Source: Staphylococcus americanisciuri
Lineage (GTDB): Bacteria > Bacillota > Bacilli > Staphylococcales > Staphylococcaceae
DNA: 64,000 nt
Direction: 5' to 3'
NCBI RefSeq assembly: GCF_024814435.1
Contig: NZ_JANUXY010000005.1
Location: 62,001 to 126,000 of the forward strand
Shown here piece by piece: positions 7,992 to 18,712 of the stretch (its first letter is position 1; every line of letters begins with the position of its first letter). Under the pieces are notes generated by a model that saw nothing but the letters and a program-made list of their open reading frames with translations, was not told the origin of the DNA and did no database searches. Both the position numbers and the translations under genes were made by a program.

Positions 7992-9893
7992 TTAAATTGT
8001 AAACTTGACTGTTCTTTTAGCATGAATAAATGCGATAATCGCAAACACTGCGTAGATAACCGAATAAATACCCATCATGATAAATGCAGGTATCAAGGTT
8101 GGACTATCATTGATCACATTGAATGCCTTCGATGCAAAATAAGCATGGCACAGTCCAACAACTAACGGTAAACCAAAGTTAAAGATTGTTTTCAACGCTA
8201 ATCCTTTTGTCATATCTTGATGCGTATAGCCGATTTTACGTAATATTTGATAATTGTGCATCTCGTCTTCTGTTTCATCCATTTGTTTAATATAGATAAC
8301 ACAACCGGCTGCAACAAGGAATGCCACACCTAGGAAACTGCTGACGAATAAGAACATACCTGTAAATTTCAGTGTTTCTTTTTCAACTTCTGAACGTGGG
8401 TCTGGATTGGATTTGTTGATTTTTTTATTCAATGAATCTGCAACTTTATGAGCTTTGTCAGATTTCAATTCAAAACCAATCTGTGTTGCTTGTGGATGCT
8501 CATCATCATTAACATTCGCTAGCTGTAATTGTTCAAATGTCTTATCATTGACAACTGCAACTGGACTACCAACTACAAGATTATTTGCGATAAGATTCTC
8601 CTTGCTAACCTTACTCACTTTGAGTGTTTTTTGGTACGCACCTTTCCCTAATTGAAGCATCATACCTTCATCAATTTTTGTTGCTGTCTGCGTTATACTA
8701 AACATATTGATGAATTGCACTTCATCTTGTTTGACATGAAAGCCTTCTAATTCTGAATCGCGCACAATATCTACCGCTTCAAAATATCTTACTGATTTAT
8801 TATTTATTTTAATCGGTACGCTAACAAGATGCTGCATATACTTTTTATATGGTATATCTTGTTCTTTCAACGCTGTTTCAAACGCATTTGCATCTTGTTG
8901 ATTAAAGTATGTGTACTCATACGGTGATGTTAAATTCACATTTTTTTGTGCACTCGTATAACCAAGTCCAGCCCATGACAAAATACTAATGGTAATAGCA
9001 GAAATAATTCCAATCATCGTTAATGAAAATGCATTCTTCTTCATGCGGTGCATAATTGATGATGTAAATACGACATCCGTCACAGTCACGTTCCCTTTTT
9101 TATTCTTTTTCAATGTTTTGAAGATAAGTGACACGGAACTTCTGAAGAAAAAGTATGCTCCTACAACTGTAAGAAACAAGATAGCAAGTGCAATAAAAAA
9201 GAGAGCACCGATTAAATATTCATTTTTAAACATGATTGTTGATAAATAGTAGCCTGAACCAATCATGAAAATACCTAGTACGCCAAAAATCACTTCTATT
9301 AATGTAATACGAGGGACAGTTGCTTCTGATTGTTGTGCGTCATTCATTAATTGCACGATAGAACGTCGTTTCACAAAAGTAAGACTTTGTAACATGATTA
9401 ATAGCCATGCTGCAAGAACAAGAATCAACGTCACACTAACTGCTTCAAACTGAAAACCCATCTTAATATTGATTGGAATATCGAGTGCTTTTTTGACGAT
9501 TAATTGTAATAAGCGTGAACCGAGAGCACCTATCACGACACCTATGATTGTCGTCGATAGAAAAATAGCCATTTGTTCAATCGCTAGCATACGCATAAGA
9601 TCTCGACGTGACAAACCAACTAATTGGAATAAAGCAAAACTTTTGGCACGTCTTTTAATAAAGAGACGATTGGCATACATGAGAAAGAAGAGAATAATTA
9701 CAAATAAAAACTTTTCACCGATGCTCGCACCTTTTGTTAACATTACATCGCCTGTTGACGCAACTTCATCTGTATATTTCAAGGTAACGAAACTAAAATA
9801 CATTGTAATGCTAATAATTAATGAAATAAGATAGATAACATAGTGCTTCATATTTTGTAATAAATTTTTGATGACGATTTGATTAAAGTTCAT
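7992..9893 (-). CDS. vraG: ABC transporter permease VraG (bacitracin/cationic peptide module)
   Basis: VraG is the membrane subunit of VraFG, which senses cationic antimicrobial peptides and activates GraS rather than acting only as a pump. The 633-residue protein has FtsX-like architecture: four N-terminal membrane segments, a cluster at about 195-310, a large extracellular loop of roughly 200 residues (about 315-515) that in S. aureus recognises peptides, and three C-terminal membrane segments. Its start overlaps the vraF stop by 11 bp. Location beside graS and graR supports the assignment to VraG rather than the paralogues VraE or BceB. Confidence 0.92.
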   Translation of the reverse strand: MNFNQIVIKNLLQNMKHYVIYLISLIISITMYFSFVTLKYTDEVASTGDVMLTKGASIGEKFLFVIILFFLMYANRLFIKRRAKSFALFQLVGLSRRDLMRMLAIEQMAIFLSTTIIGVVIGALGSRLLQLIVKKALDIPINIKMGFQFEAVSVTLILVLAAWLLIMLQSLTFVKRRSIVQLMNDAQQSEATVPRITLIEVIFGVLGIFMIGSGYYLSTIMFKNEYLIGALFFIALAILFLTVVGAYFFFRSSVSLIFKTLKKNKKGNVTVTDVVFTSSIMHRMKKNAFSLTMIGIISAITISILSWAGLGYTSAQKNVNLTSPYEYTYFNQQDANAFETALKEQDIPYKKYMQHLVSVPIKINNKSVRYFEAVDIVRDSELEGFHVKQDEVQFINMFSITQTATKIDEGMMLQLGKGAYQKTLKVSKVSKENLIANNLVVGSPVAVVNDKTFEQLQLANVNDDEHPQATQIGFELKSDKAHKVADSLNKKINKSNPDPRSEVEKETLKFTGMFLFVSSFLGVAFLVAAGCVIYIKQMDETEDEMHNYQILRKIGYTHQDMTKGLALKTIFNFGLPLVVGLCHAYFASKAFNVINDSPTLIPAFIMMGIYSVIYAVFAIIAFIHAKRTVKFTI

Positions 9894-10644
9894 ACGTCAC
9901 ACCACCTAAAACACTTTGATTATGAATAATTTCTTGATAAAAGTGTGAAGTCGGCTTGTCTCCTTGGAAGAGTTCCGTGTGAATTTCACCATCTTTAAGC
10001 ATAATCACACGATCTGAATAACTTGCTGCCACTGGATCATGTGTCACCATCACAATTGTTGTTCCCATGTCACGATTGATTTGTTCCAGACGTGTTAGCA
10101 AGTCTTGTGCACTTTTTGAATCAAGCGCACCTGTTGGTTCATCTGCAAAAATAATAGCTGGCTTAGCAATCAATGCGCGTGCCGCTGCTGTTCTTTGCTT
10201 TTGACCACCAGAAATTTCATTCGGATACTTGTTACTAAGATCTCGAATACCTAATGCTGTCGTCACTTCTTCATAACGACGTTCTTTTTCCGCTTTACTT
10301 AACTTCATAATAGAGAGTGGTAACATAATGTTTTCACGTACAGTTAATGTATGCAATACGTTGTAGTCTTGGAAAATAAACCCAACTTCTTGTTTACGGA
10401 AGTTCGATAATTGTTTATTAGACATCCGTGTAATATCTTGACCATTCACTTCAATCTGACCATTCGTCACATAATCAATCGAACTTAACACGTTGAGTAA
10501 TGTTGTTTTACCAGAACCTGAAGGCCCCATAATCGATACGAAACCACCTCGTTTCACTTCAAAGTTAATATCTTTTAACACTTCAAAAGTATTCTTGCGG
10601 TTTCCATATACTTTTGTCACATGTTTCGCATTTAAAATGGACAT
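9883..10644 (-). CDS. vraF: ABC transporter ATPase VraF
   Basis: The 253-residue nucleotide-binding subunit has Walker A GPSGSGKT at residues 40-47, the Q-loop in FIFQDYNV, signature ISGGQKQR, Walker [13 protein letters not shown] and the switch His in VTHD. The start at 10644 was chosen because AGGAAGTGG lies just upstream and the sequence from MSILNAKHV onward matches the family. An open frame extends 36 codons further up but has no ribosome site. It supplies the energy for VraG. The roughly 105-bp gap to graS suggests a separate promoter or processing site, as in S. aureus. Confidence 0.93.
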   Translation of the reverse strand: MSILNAKHVTKVYGNRKNTFEVLKDINFEVKRGGFVSIMGPSGSGKTTLLNVLSSIDYVTNGQIEVNGQDITRMSNKQLSNFRKQEVGFIFQDYNVLHTLTVRENIMLPLSIMKLSKAEKERRYEEVTTALGIRDLSNKYPNEISGGQKQRTAAARALIAKPAIIFADEPTGALDSKSAQDLLTRLEQINRDMGTTIVMVTHDPVAASYSDRVIMLKDGEIHTELFQGDKPTSHFYQEIIHNQSVLGGVTYEL

Positions 10645-10748
10645 ATTATGCCACTTCCTTTGTTTTTTGTTACATTTATCATAACGTTTTCTTTCGCCGA
10701 TTGCGTTTGAATCATATAACAAAACGCATCCCTCATGTGACAATGTTG

Positions 10749-11771
10749 TCACTTCGACATGCGTTGCGTATGCTTGTTCTGTTTTGAAAAATACAATGTC
10801 ACTGTGGTTCCATGTCCAACTTCTGACTGCACGTCAATCGTAAGTCCCAGTGCCTCTTTAATACTGTCAACTAAGTATAATCCCATACCTGATGCATTTA
10901 CTTCTGACTCCGGTGCCGTTCCTGTAAAACCACGCAAAAAGATTCTTGGCAAGTCATGTGCAGGAATGCCACACCCTTCATCTTTTATTGAGAGCGATAC
11001 ATGTTCACAATCAACCGCCCCTGTAATTACAATATCTCCTGTATTTGAATACTTTACCGCATTGGAGATAATTTGACGTAACACCATTTTGAGCCAACGT
11101 TTATCCGTATACACTTCTATCTCCGGTGTGACTTGTATCTCAAACCCAATTTTTTTACGCATGCTAATGTGTTGCGTTTTACGTACTTCTTCAACGACTA
11201 ATTGGCGTAATGACGTCACTTCAAAAAACATATCGTGTGCTCGATGATTCAATCGAGATAAAAACAATTGTTGATCTAACATATAAGCAATGCGCGACCA
11301 TTCATACATCAACTGTTGACGTCTCGTAAAGTCGGGCTCCTGTTCAATCAATAGCTTCAGCGCTGTGACAGGCGTTTTAATATCATGTACGAATTCCGTT
11401 ACAGACTGTTCATTCTTATTCAACCAATGTCGTTGTTCTTCTAAAATGTGTTGTTGACTCATTAATTTTCCTTCAAGATAATCAAGTGTTAGCTTCTCAA
11501 ATGGACTTTCTGCATAATCTCGATGACGTATTTCACGAATGCTAGCCCCTTTCGCTAACTTAATATAAAATTTCATTTCTTTATAATAACTAAAAATCAA
11601 ATAAAAGAAGATAATGACAACTTGTAAGCCAACAACGAACCAAACACTGTCTATTGCCATGCGGTCATCTAAATAACCAACACCTACTAATATTGCATCT
11701 AATAGTACCATTAGCAGCAACCATGAACGGCGCTCTAAAATCCATAATGTCCACCACTCAAAGTGTTTCAT
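10749..11771 (-). CDS. graS: Sensor histidine kinase GraS
   Basis: This intramembrane-sensing kinase responds, with VraFG, to cationic antimicrobial peptides. From the ATG at 11771 the protein is 340 residues: two N-terminal membrane helices with a very short external loop (about residues 12-60), a linker, the phospho-acceptor His in [15 protein letters not shown], the N box IISNAVKYS, and the ATP lid motifs DEGCGIP and GMGLYLV. The start overlaps the graR reading frame by 14 bp. A longer open frame beginning at 11828 lies inside graR and is unlikely. It resembles S. aureus GraS throughout. Confidence 0.93.
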   Translation of the reverse strand: MKHFEWWTLWILERRSWLLLMVLLDAILVGVGYLDDRMAIDSVWFVVGLQVVIIFFYLIFSYYKEMKFYIKLAKGASIREIRHRDYAESPFEKLTLDYLEGKLMSQQHILEEQRHWLNKNEQSVTEFVHDIKTPVTALKLLIEQEPDFTRRQQLMYEWSRIAYMLDQQLFLSRLNHRAHDMFFEVTSLRQLVVEEVRKTQHISMRKKIGFEIQVTPEIEVYTDKRWLKMVLRQIISNAVKYSNTGDIVITGAVDCEHVSLSIKDEGCGIPAHDLPRIFLRGFTGTAPESEVNASGMGLYLVDSIKEALGLTIDVQSEVGHGTTVTLYFSKQNKHTQRMSK

Positions 11772-12438
11772 GTGCCATATAACCCTTTCCAATTTTTGTT
11801 TCAATCGCCATCTGCATATCAAATACACGCAACTTTTTACGCAAGCGATTAATATTAACCGTCAATGTATTATCACTTACGAATGCTTCATCGTCCCATA
11901 AAGCTGTCATTAATTCATCACGTGATACAATCTGATTCTTTTTCGCTAAAAGCACTTCTAAAATCAACATCTCTGTTTTAGACAGCATAATATTTTCACC
12001 ATCACGTTCAATACAATCTTTCGCCAAATCAACAACACACCCTTGCCACATCAATGTTCGCTTTGCTTCTTGATTATATTGATATACACGTCGATAGATT
12101 GCTTGTAATTTTGCGACGAGTACAGGCATATGAAACGGCTTCTGCATATAGTCATCTGCTCCTAACTCCATACTCATTACTTGATCCATCGGGTTATCAC
12201 GTGAAGATAGAAACACGATTGGTACATTGGATTGGTTTCTAATTTGGCGTGTCCAATAAAAACCATCATATTTGGGTAATGTCACATCCATAATGACAAT
12301 TTGTGGCGCGACTTGTATATATGTTTGTAATATAGCACTGAAATCTGTTACTGCTGTCACTTCAAAATCCCATTGTGCAAGTGAATCTGTAATTTGTTGA
12401 CACAATGTTTGATCATCTTCAACTAAGAGTATCTTCAT
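11758..12438 (-). CDS. graR: Response regulator GraR (OmpR family)
   Basis: The 226-residue regulator has the acidic pocket VEDD at residues 6-9, phospho-acceptor Asp51 in IVIMDVTLP, and the SSRDNPMDQVMSMELGADDYMQKPF segment nearly identical to S. aureus GraR as I recall it. The C-terminal winged helix includes NTLTVNINRLRKKL. In S. aureus it switches on dltABCD, mprF and vraFG to make the surface less negative. Here it is the first gene of the graR-graS unit. The auxiliary gene graX, which normally precedes it, is not present: 560 bp of non-coding DNA lie upstream instead. Confidence 0.94.
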   Translation of the reverse strand: MKILLVEDDQTLCQQITDSLAQWDFEVTAVTDFSAILQTYIQVAPQIVIMDVTLPKYDGFYWTRQIRNQSNVPIVFLSSRDNPMDQVMSMELGADDYMQKPFHMPVLVAKLQAIYRRVYQYNQEAKRTLMWQGCVVDLAKDCIERDGENIMLSKTEMLILEVLLAKKNQIVSRDELMTALWDDEAFVSDNTLTVNINRLRKKLRVFDMQMAIETKIGKGYMAHETL

Positions 12439-12676
12439 TGCTTATCACCCTCATCCGTCTATCTTAATCCTTTATATCTAATATAGCGATTTTTATACCA
12501 GTTGTCGCTTGCTAAGATATATCACACTTATTTTACACCTCAACAATCAAAAACTGAGAAAATATTCACCACAATATCTTTATCACTTTGATCTCCTAAA
12601 CACCAAAAATCACTTACAAATACATTTGCATCCCCTAAGTGTGATTTCGAATGGTCTTATTTTCATTTTTATAGGA

Positions 12677-12722
12677 GTGGGTGTGAAAAAATCTTGGAAA
12701 AGTCTATTTTCATGCCTACCCA
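12677..12722. repeat. Degenerate staphylococcal GGG..CCC intergenic hairpin
   Basis: GTGGGTGTGAAAA at about 12677-12689 is partly complementary to TTTTCATGCCTACCC ending at 12722. It is immediately followed by a tiny AGCG-AC-CGCT hairpin with eight T. It resembles, in layout, the hairpins at 32.5 kb and 47.7 kb. No plus-strand gene precedes it, so any terminator role is for an unseen transcript. Confidence 0.4.
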
Positions 12723-12741
12723 GCGACCGCTTTTTTTTACA

Positions 12742-12904
12742 ACATTTTCTTACTTTGGATATCGTTTTCTGTTAATATCCCATTCCTTTTTTATTCAAGT
12801 ATTAAAAAAGCGCACAATCACTATGGACTGTACGCTAAATGAAGACAGCTATTTCAACTTAACTGGAAACCACACTAGGTATTTATCACTATCTTTCCAT
12901 CCTA
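12742..12904 (-). repeat. Dispersed intergenic element, copy A
   Basis: The reverse complement of this stretch aligns over its whole length with 20913-21082. Shared blocks include TGATAARTACCTAGT, a 14-base identity AAGTTGAAATAGCT, TTTAGCG, GTGATTNTGCGCT and ATACT, followed by a variable hairpin (GGGATAT/ATATCC here). The gap between graR (starts 12438) and the ykvI-like gene (ends 12998) otherwise contains only the hairpin at 12677 and the graR leader. I found no open frame in it that looks coding. Confidence 0.75.
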
Positions 12905-12997
12905 GAAGTAGAATAGCCAAAGAATCAAAAACCATCTTTTATTGAAGTAGCGCTTAACAAATTTTCCTTTCTCGGGAATTGTCACATACCTCAACGA

Positions 12998-14065
12998 TTA
13001 AGCAATAAATTTCTTATCTTGTGATTTTCTATAAATATATTTTACGATAACACCTACAACGATGATTAAACCAATCGCTCCCATGATTGGGTATACATAC
13101 TGAATTAACACTTCGAAACCTGCGAAACTTAATCCGTATGCAAGTGGTACAATGATTGAAATCATAATATAGTACTTTTTAGAATAAGGGGTTGTGAAAC
13201 GTGCAGCGAATGAATATGATAACCCTAAAATGGTATTATACATAACTGCAAGCATAACGATAGATAAAACAAATGTTAAAATAGGCGAAATGCTATTTGC
13301 TAATACAAGCGTTGGAATGGCTGAGTCTTGAATACTTGGATATTCTGATTGTAATGCAAAGTTAATCAATCCTAATAATACTAAGTAGACGATACCACCC
13401 ATTAATCCTCCCATACCTGATACCATTCGTTTAGATGCATCACCGCCGATTGCAACAAGCGTACTAAATCCTACAGCAAAGGCTAGTCCACCGTAGTTGA
13501 ATCCTTTCCAAATACCCATTAATAAATTAGGTTCTTCCACAACACTATTAATTTGTGAGAAAGAGATAGAACCTTTAAATAGGTATGTTGCTGCAATAAT
13601 CACAACTAAGACGATTAACACCGGTGTTACTACACCAAGTGCCCCGACAATTTTGTTGAAATCCATCAATAATGTTAAATAGACAAGCGCACACATAATT
13701 AGTGCACCTAGCCATACTGGAATATTAAAACTCTCTTGGAATGTAGAGCCTGCACCAGCAATCATCGTAATAGTCACTGCAAAGAGTGATAAGATGAGAA
13801 TATAGTCAATGATTAAACCAAACTTCTTACCAAATAAATACTCAAGTGTCGTTTCATGATTATCTGCGTCAAATGCTGTACCGATTTTCGCAACTTGACG
13901 ACCAATAAATGTTAAAATCAATCCTGAAATAATAACACCAATGTATGAATAAATACCATATTTACTGAAGAATTGTAGTACTTCTTGACCTGTTGAAAAT
14001 CCAGCCCCCACTACAACTCCGACATAAGCAAAAGCAATTTTGATTGCTTCTCTATATTTTTGCAT
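12998..14065 (-). CDS. YkvI-family membrane transporter (COG3949)
   Basis: The 355-residue protein has about ten membrane segments and begins with the family hallmark AFAYVGVVVGAGFSTGQEVLQFF. The family is related to amino-acid and branched-chain carriers, but no substrate is assigned. The ATG at 14065 is preceded by GAGGAGGTCAAAACAG and fits the family start. An open frame 13 codons longer lacks a ribosome site. It is transcribed alone. Downstream lies repeat copy A, upstream a 376-bp gap. BrnQ is an alternative name often given, but the N-terminal motif points to YkvI. Confidence 0.8.
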   Translation of the reverse strand: MQKYREAIKIAFAYVGVVVGAGFSTGQEVLQFFSKYGIYSYIGVIISGLILTFIGRQVAKIGTAFDADNHETTLEYLFGKKFGLIIDYILILSLFAVTITMIAGAGSTFQESFNIPVWLGALIMCALVYLTLLMDFNKIVGALGVVTPVLIVLVVIIAATYLFKGSISFSQINSVVEEPNLLMGIWKGFNYGGLAFAVGFSTLVAIGGDASKRMVSGMGGLMGGIVYLVLLGLINFALQSEYPSIQDSAIPTLVLANSISPILTFVLSIVMLAVMYNTILGLSYSFAARFTTPYSKKYYIMISIIVPLAYGLSFAGFEVLIQYVYPIMGAIGLIIVVGVIVKYIYRKSQDKKFIA

Positions 14066-14441
14066 CTGTTTTGACCTCCTCAACTTGCAAAACACGTTAA
14101 ACATTAAACCATAATATACGATTTATTTCAAACTTAGCTCCAAGAACAAAATCCTCAAACCCATTGGTATTAAAGGGGTTAATGTCATATACTATAAATT
14201 TTAAGCGATTTATTCATACACTAATTTGTATATCAATACATATAATTACAGTTAAAACGTATGAATATACAACAAAATTGGCAATCTAACTGATATTGCA
14301 TTAAATTTCTTAATTATTTATTGAAACAAATGATAAAAAAAGTATTTTTAGAGTTTTAAATAGTAAATCAACACCGAAAATAAAAAGTACGCCGACAATC
14401 AATGATTCACACCATCATTTTGTCATACGTACTAATGTTGT
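14066..14441. other. Intergenic stretch with no recognised gene
   Basis: This gap between the YkvI-like gene start and the MFS gene end is AT-rich. I see only a weak 6-bp inverted pair (AGTACG near 14386 and CGTACT near 14425) that could help end MFS transcription. I found no convincing small open frame and no RNA signature. Confidence 0.5.
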
Positions 14442-15875
14442 TTACGATACTGCTGAGTCGTTCTCCGCTTCACGTGATGCATTTGTTAAAGTCGCTGCAA
14501 TCACAATACCAATAACAATAAGTGCAATCGCAAACAAATATGCTGCATGCATCCCTGTTGTCATCGCTTGATTTGTTACAGTTTCTGTCACCTGTGCATG
14601 CTTGCTCATCTCATTGTTCTGTACACCAGTTAAAATGCCTACAAATACAGAAATGCCTGCTGCACCGGCAAGTGGTTGTAATACATTAAAAATTGCTGTA
14701 CCATGTGGATATTTATCTTTTGGCAAGGCGTTCAAACCATTCGTACTTGCAGGCATCATAATCGCTGCAACAGCAACCATCAATAGCATATAAGCTACGA
14801 TAAATTGCCATACCGGTACGCCAGGGTGAATCGTTGTGTAAAAGATTAACACGACTAATAAGGTAATCAAGCCTGGTAAAATCATCTTACGCGGACCAAC
14901 GCGATCAAACAAACGCCCCATCACCGGTGAAAGCAAACCATTCAATAACGCACCTGGCAATAAGATAAGACCTGCTAATTTTGCAGAGAAGCCCATAGGT
15001 CCTTGGAGATACATCGGCATCACGATTTCAGATGCAAACAAACTCATCACAACTATAATAAAAATCAACATACCACGTCTGTAATTACGAATACCTAAAA
15101 CACGAAAATCTAAAATTGGTATCTCCAATGTAAGTTGTCGCCGGATAAAACCAACAATACAAAGAAGACCAATTATGAATGGAAGCAAAATTTGTACAGA
15201 CATTATGCCCGCTTCAACTGAGCTAACTGTTGAAACGCTATATACCACACCTGTAATACCAACTGTCGAAAGCATCACGGACAACACATCAATTTTAGGT
15301 CGCGTCACTTCTCCAACGTTTTGTAGATAACGCATTGCAAATATAAATGTAAATATCATAAACGGAATAACACTAAAAAATAACCAACGCCACCCCAAAT
15401 AATCTACAATCACACCGGATAATGTTGGCCCGATGGCTGGTGCGAACATGATAATTAAACCGAATAATCCCATGATACGACCACGCACTGATACATCAAA
15501 CATCAATAGCATTGCATTCATAATTAACGGCAACATCAAGCCTGTTCCAAGCGCTTGAATCATACGTCCTGTTAAGAGCATAGGAAAGCTCACTGCCATA
15601 CCTGAGACGAACGCTCCTAAAGTAAATATAGCAACTATTGCTAAAAACAAACGACGCGTTGTAAACCACTGAATAATCAAGGCGGACAACGGCGATACGA
15701 TAGCTGTTACCATCATAAAACCACTCGCCATCCATTGCACTGTTGTTCTAGATATATTGAATTGCATCATCAACTCTTGTAAAGCGATATTGAGCAAAGT
15801 TTCATTCAAAATCATAAAAAAAGCACCAATCAAAAAGACTGTCATAATGATTTTGGTGTGTTGCTGTTCTGCCAT
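14442..15875 (-). CDS. MFS multidrug exporter, DHA2 (14-TM) type
   Basis: The 477-residue membrane protein has DHA2-family marks: FFMILNETLLNIALQELM in helix 1, WMASGFMMVTAIVSPLSA, the motif around LTGRMIQALGTGLMLPLI (motif B/C region), and GPTLSGVIVDYLGWRWLF. It should be a proton-driven drug or metabolite exporter related to LmrB/LmrS of Firmicutes. The true substrate is unknown. The start has AAGGAGTTAGATAAG. It stands alone, followed by a gap on the 3' side and preceded by a terminator shared with the upstream gene. Confidence 0.85.
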   Translation of the reverse strand: MAEQQHTKIIMTVFLIGAFFMILNETLLNIALQELMMQFNISRTTVQWMASGFMMVTAIVSPLSALIIQWFTTRRLFLAIVAIFTLGAFVSGMAVSFPMLLTGRMIQALGTGLMLPLIMNAMLLMFDVSVRGRIMGLFGLIIMFAPAIGPTLSGVIVDYLGWRWLFFSVIPFMIFTFIFAMRYLQNVGEVTRPKIDVLSVMLSTVGITGVVYSVSTVSSVEAGIMSVQILLPFIIGLLCIVGFIRRQLTLEIPILDFRVLGIRNYRRGMLIFIIVVMSLFASEIVMPMYLQGPMGFSAKLAGLILLPGALLNGLLSPVMGRLFDRVGPRKMILPGLITLLVVLIFYTTIHPGVPVWQFIVAYMLLMVAVAAIMMPASTNGLNALPKDKYPHGTAIFNVLQPLAGAAGISVFVGILTGVQNNEMSKHAQVTETVTNQAMTTGMHAAYLFAIALIVIGIVIAATLTNASREAENDSAVS

Positions 15876-15970
15876 CTTATCTAACTCCTTTAATTAAAGT
15901 AACTTTGCTATTATAACGACTTATCATAGCAATGGGAAAAGTTTTGCTCAATTTAATTTGACGCTAATAA

Positions 15971-16027
15971 AAAAGCTAAGTAAGCACTAAACTCATATCG
16001 TTGTATGAGTAATAGGCTACTTAGCTT
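15971..16027 (-). terminator. Intrinsic terminator hairpin
   Basis: AAGCTAAGTA (15973-15982) pairs with TACTTAGCTT (16018-16027), with an inner ACTCAT/ATGAGT helix and A/T-rich flanks. It lies 36 bp downstream of the unknown gene ending at 16063. Confidence 0.75.
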
Positions 16028-16062
16028 ATATCATTATTCATAGTTTTTTCATGCTTTGGTAT

Positions 16063-16563
16063 TTATTTAGCATCTTTAAAAGCATTTAACTGATCAAAGT
16101 CTACTACCACTTGATCCATGCGCTTAGCTGTTTCTTTCAGTACATTGCGTGCTACCTTGTTATTTGGATCTAACTTCAATATGCGCTTTGCAGTATTGAA
16201 AGCTTGTTTGTCTGAAATGACCGGTTCAGGAATCGCATGTAATAATAACATCTGCAATAAACTCTTAACTTCTTGTCCATCTGTTAAAGCAATAGAGGCC
16301 TCAGCATGATAGTAAGCGGCATCCATTGCACCTGGTACATCACTGAGTGGATACACGAGTAACAGAAAGGCAAGGTCATGAATTTCAGATGTTTCATTGC
16401 CTTTAATCATATCGAGAAGACACGTATAATACATCACACTTTCTTGTTCATGTGCGCTTGAGATGAATGCTTCTTCAAATGCTAGAAAATCCGTTGCAGC
16501 CATTAAATGTTTAACTGATTCAAATTCACCGTTCAATACATGGTTTTTGATTAAATCCTTCAT
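16063..16563 (-). CDS. Conserved hypothetical helical-repeat protein
   Basis: The 166-residue soluble protein starts at the ATG at 16563, preceded by GGGAGGAGAGCC. It is almost entirely alpha-helical. The C-terminal part (FNTAKRILKLDPNNKVARNVLKE) looks like a TPR-type helix pair, so a protein-binding scaffold is plausible. I do not recognise a named family or a function. It lies between the fhu operon and the MFS exporter on the same strand, 111 bp after the fhuG start-side neighbour in reading order, and has its own terminator. Confidence 0.6.
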   Translation of the reverse strand: MKDLIKNHVLNGEFESVKHLMAATDFLAFEEAFISSAHEQESVMYYTCLLDMIKGNETSEIHDLAFLLLVYPLSDVPGAMDAAYYHAEASIALTDGQEVKSLLQMLLLHAIPEPVISDKQAFNTAKRILKLDPNNKVARNVLKETAKRMDQVVVDFDQLNAFKDAK

Positions 16564-16673
16564 GGCTCTCCTCCCGAACAATATCCTATCTTAATGTCAG
16601 TACTCCTAGTGTAACACAAAATGAATCCAAACGCTTACAGATATATCAAGAATTTAACAGTTTTCTTAATTAT

Positions 16674-17690
16674 TTATACAGCACGCGTACGATACATAAG
16701 ATAAAGGAAATAAGGTGCACCGATAATGGCTACTATTACACCTGCTGGCACGCCAGTTGGCTGTAAGACAATTTTGCCAATCGTATCTGATATAACGAGT
16801 AACACTGCACCTACAATCAATGCAATCGGCAAAAATAATTGATGACGTGGTCCGACAATAGATTTGGCAATATGTGGTCCCATCAAACCGATAAATCCAA
16901 TAGCACCTGTCACAGATACAGCTGCCGATGATAACATGACGGCGATAAACACAAGTATTAAACGTTCTCTATTCAATGGTACACCTAAACCGACAGCAAT
17001 ATTTTCATGTGTATTCAATATGTTGAGCGCTTCTGCTCTATAAAATACATATGGAATAAGGACAATCAGCCATGGTAAGAAAACCCATACGAATGGCCAA
17101 CTATCTCCCCAGATGTTACCTGCTAGCCATGTGGCAATAAACTCTGATTGATCACGATCAAATGTCGACATAATCGTTAACGCACCACCTGACAATGCCG
17201 TAGACACACCAATACCTACAAGCACCATACTCGCTGGAGACAATCCTTTCTCGCCACTGTAACTAAACGTAAAAATAAAGAGTGCTGTTAATAAACCACC
17301 TACCATACTAATAAATGGTAATACGTATACAAAAGTGTCAGCACTAATATGACCGATAGCGATAAACAATGCGATAGCAAAACCGCTTCCTGCATTAATT
17401 CCCAGTATACCAGGTTCCGCTAGCGGGTTTTTCGTCACACTTTGTAAGACCGCACCGCTCATACTTAACGCCATACCTGCAAGAAACGTAATCAATACAC
17501 GTGGCAGACGGAAATCAATCAGAACCAACTGATCAGCATATTCTCCATTGCCTATTAATGTTTGTACAATTTGAGTGAAAGACATGGCATATTCGCCTGT
17601 TGTCATGCTCCAAATAACACTTGCAATGAGCAATAGCATTGAAACGCATAATGTAATACGCTGTTTAAGCTTGTGCTGAGGATGAATCAT
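16674..17690 (-). CDS. fhuG: Ferric hydroxamate ABC permease FhuG
   Basis: The 338-residue FecCD-family permease has about nine or ten membrane helices with RLPRVLITFLAGMALSMSGAVLQ near the N-terminus and the GAIGFIGLMGPHIA motif that contacts the ATPase. It overlaps the fhuB stop by 4 bp. With FhuB it forms the channel for Fe(III)-hydroxamate siderophores. No substrate-binding lipoprotein is encoded beside it, as in S. aureus, where FhuD1/FhuD2 are unlinked. Confidence 0.92.
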   Translation of the reverse strand: MIHPQHKLKQRITLCVSMLLLIASVIWSMTTGEYAMSFTQIVQTLIGNGEYADQLVLIDFRLPRVLITFLAGMALSMSGAVLQSVTKNPLAEPGILGINAGSGFAIALFIAIGHISADTFVYVLPFISMVGGLLTALFIFTFSYSGEKGLSPASMVLVGIGVSTALSGGALTIMSTFDRDQSEFIATWLAGNIWGDSWPFVWVFLPWLIVLIPYVFYRAEALNILNTHENIAVGLGVPLNRERLILVFIAVMLSSAAVSVTGAIGFIGLMGPHIAKSIVGPRHQLFLPIALIVGAVLLVISDTIGKIVLQPTGVPAGVIVAIIGAPYFLYLMYRTRAV

Positions 17691-18688
17691 ATCGTGCGTC
17701 CCCCTTTTCTAATTAGATATAAAAAGTATGGAACACCAATAAATGAAATAATGGCACTCATAGGCGCTTCCCCTAGCATACGAGCCAACAAATCTGCTAA
17801 TAATACGAGACTACCACCGAGAACTGCAGACATAGGCAATACTTTCACATAATCTGTTCCAACTAGAAATCGTACAATATGCGGTACAATTAGACCGACA
17901 AAGGCAATTTGCCCAACCATTGCTACTGAAATCCCGGCAAGTAGCATTGTCAAAAGTAAACTAGCAAGTCGAATCTTTTTGACATTCTGCCCGAGACCCG
18001 CAGCCAGAGCATCCCCCAAGCTTAGTATCGTAAGCTGTCTGCTCATCAATATCAGTAATATAATGGTTAAGAGTACAATAGGCGCACTTATCATTACTTG
18101 TCGCCAGTTCGTTCCTGACACACCACCTGCACTCCAAAAGTTAATGGATTGATTCAGGCGAAAAATCAAAGCAATCCCTTGACTTAAAGCAGTTAGCAAT
18201 GCACTTACCGCTGCTCCGGCAAGAATCAAACGCATTGGATTAAAGCCATCGCGTCTCGATGAACCAATCATGAGTACCATGATGCCACCAAATATAGCTC
18301 CTACAAAACCAGCACCTATCAGTATTAAAAATGGTGCACTAGGAAAAAAGGCAAAGGTCGTCGCTAACGCAAAAGCTGCACCCGAATTTAGACCGATTAA
18401 ACTAGGATCCGCTAATCCATTCTTCGTCACACCTTGAATCACTGCACCCGCTGTAGCTAGAGACATACCAACTAACACCGCACCAATATTTCGTGGTATA
18501 CGAATTTCTGAGATAACATTGTGCGCTTGGTTCGTTGGATCGTAATGAAGAACTGCTTCCATAATAGTAGCAACATGTACATGCGCCTCACCCACAACTA
18601 CCGATACAATGAATAAGATGCCTAATAAGCACAGGCCAACCAGAAATTGCAATGTGAAGTTAAGATTACTAATTTGTTTTCTTTTCAT
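17687..18688 (-). CDS. fhuB: Ferric hydroxamate ABC permease FhuB
   Basis: The 333-residue FecCD-family permease is the partner of FhuG. Family marks are RIPRNIGAVLVGMSLATAGAVIQ, NPMRLILAGAAVSALL and the ATPase-contact motif GQIAFVGLIVPHIVRF. It lies 24 bp after the fhuC stop and overlaps fhuG, so all three are one Fur-controlled transcript. Confidence 0.92.
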   Translation of the reverse strand: MKRKQISNLNFTLQFLVGLCLLGILFIVSVVVGEAHVHVATIMEAVLHYDPTNQAHNVISEIRIPRNIGAVLVGMSLATAGAVIQGVTKNGLADPSLIGLNSGAAFALATTFAFFPSAPFLILIGAGFVGAIFGGIMVLMIGSSRRDGFNPMRLILAGAAVSALLTALSQGIALIFRLNQSINFWSAGGVSGTNWRQVMISAPIVLLTIILLILMSRQLTILSLGDALAAGLGQNVKKIRLASLLLTMLLAGISVAMVGQIAFVGLIVPHIVRFLVGTDYVKVLPMSAVLGGSLVLLADLLARMLGEAPMSAIISFIGVPYFLYLIRKGGRTI

Positions 18689-18712
18689 TCATGACTTCCT
18701 CTATATTTCTCG

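Noticed and set aside
12509..12945. Open frames of 80-90 codons on the plus strand in the graR-ykvI gap
   Set aside because: They run through the repeat element and hairpins, have no ribosome sites and unlikely composition.
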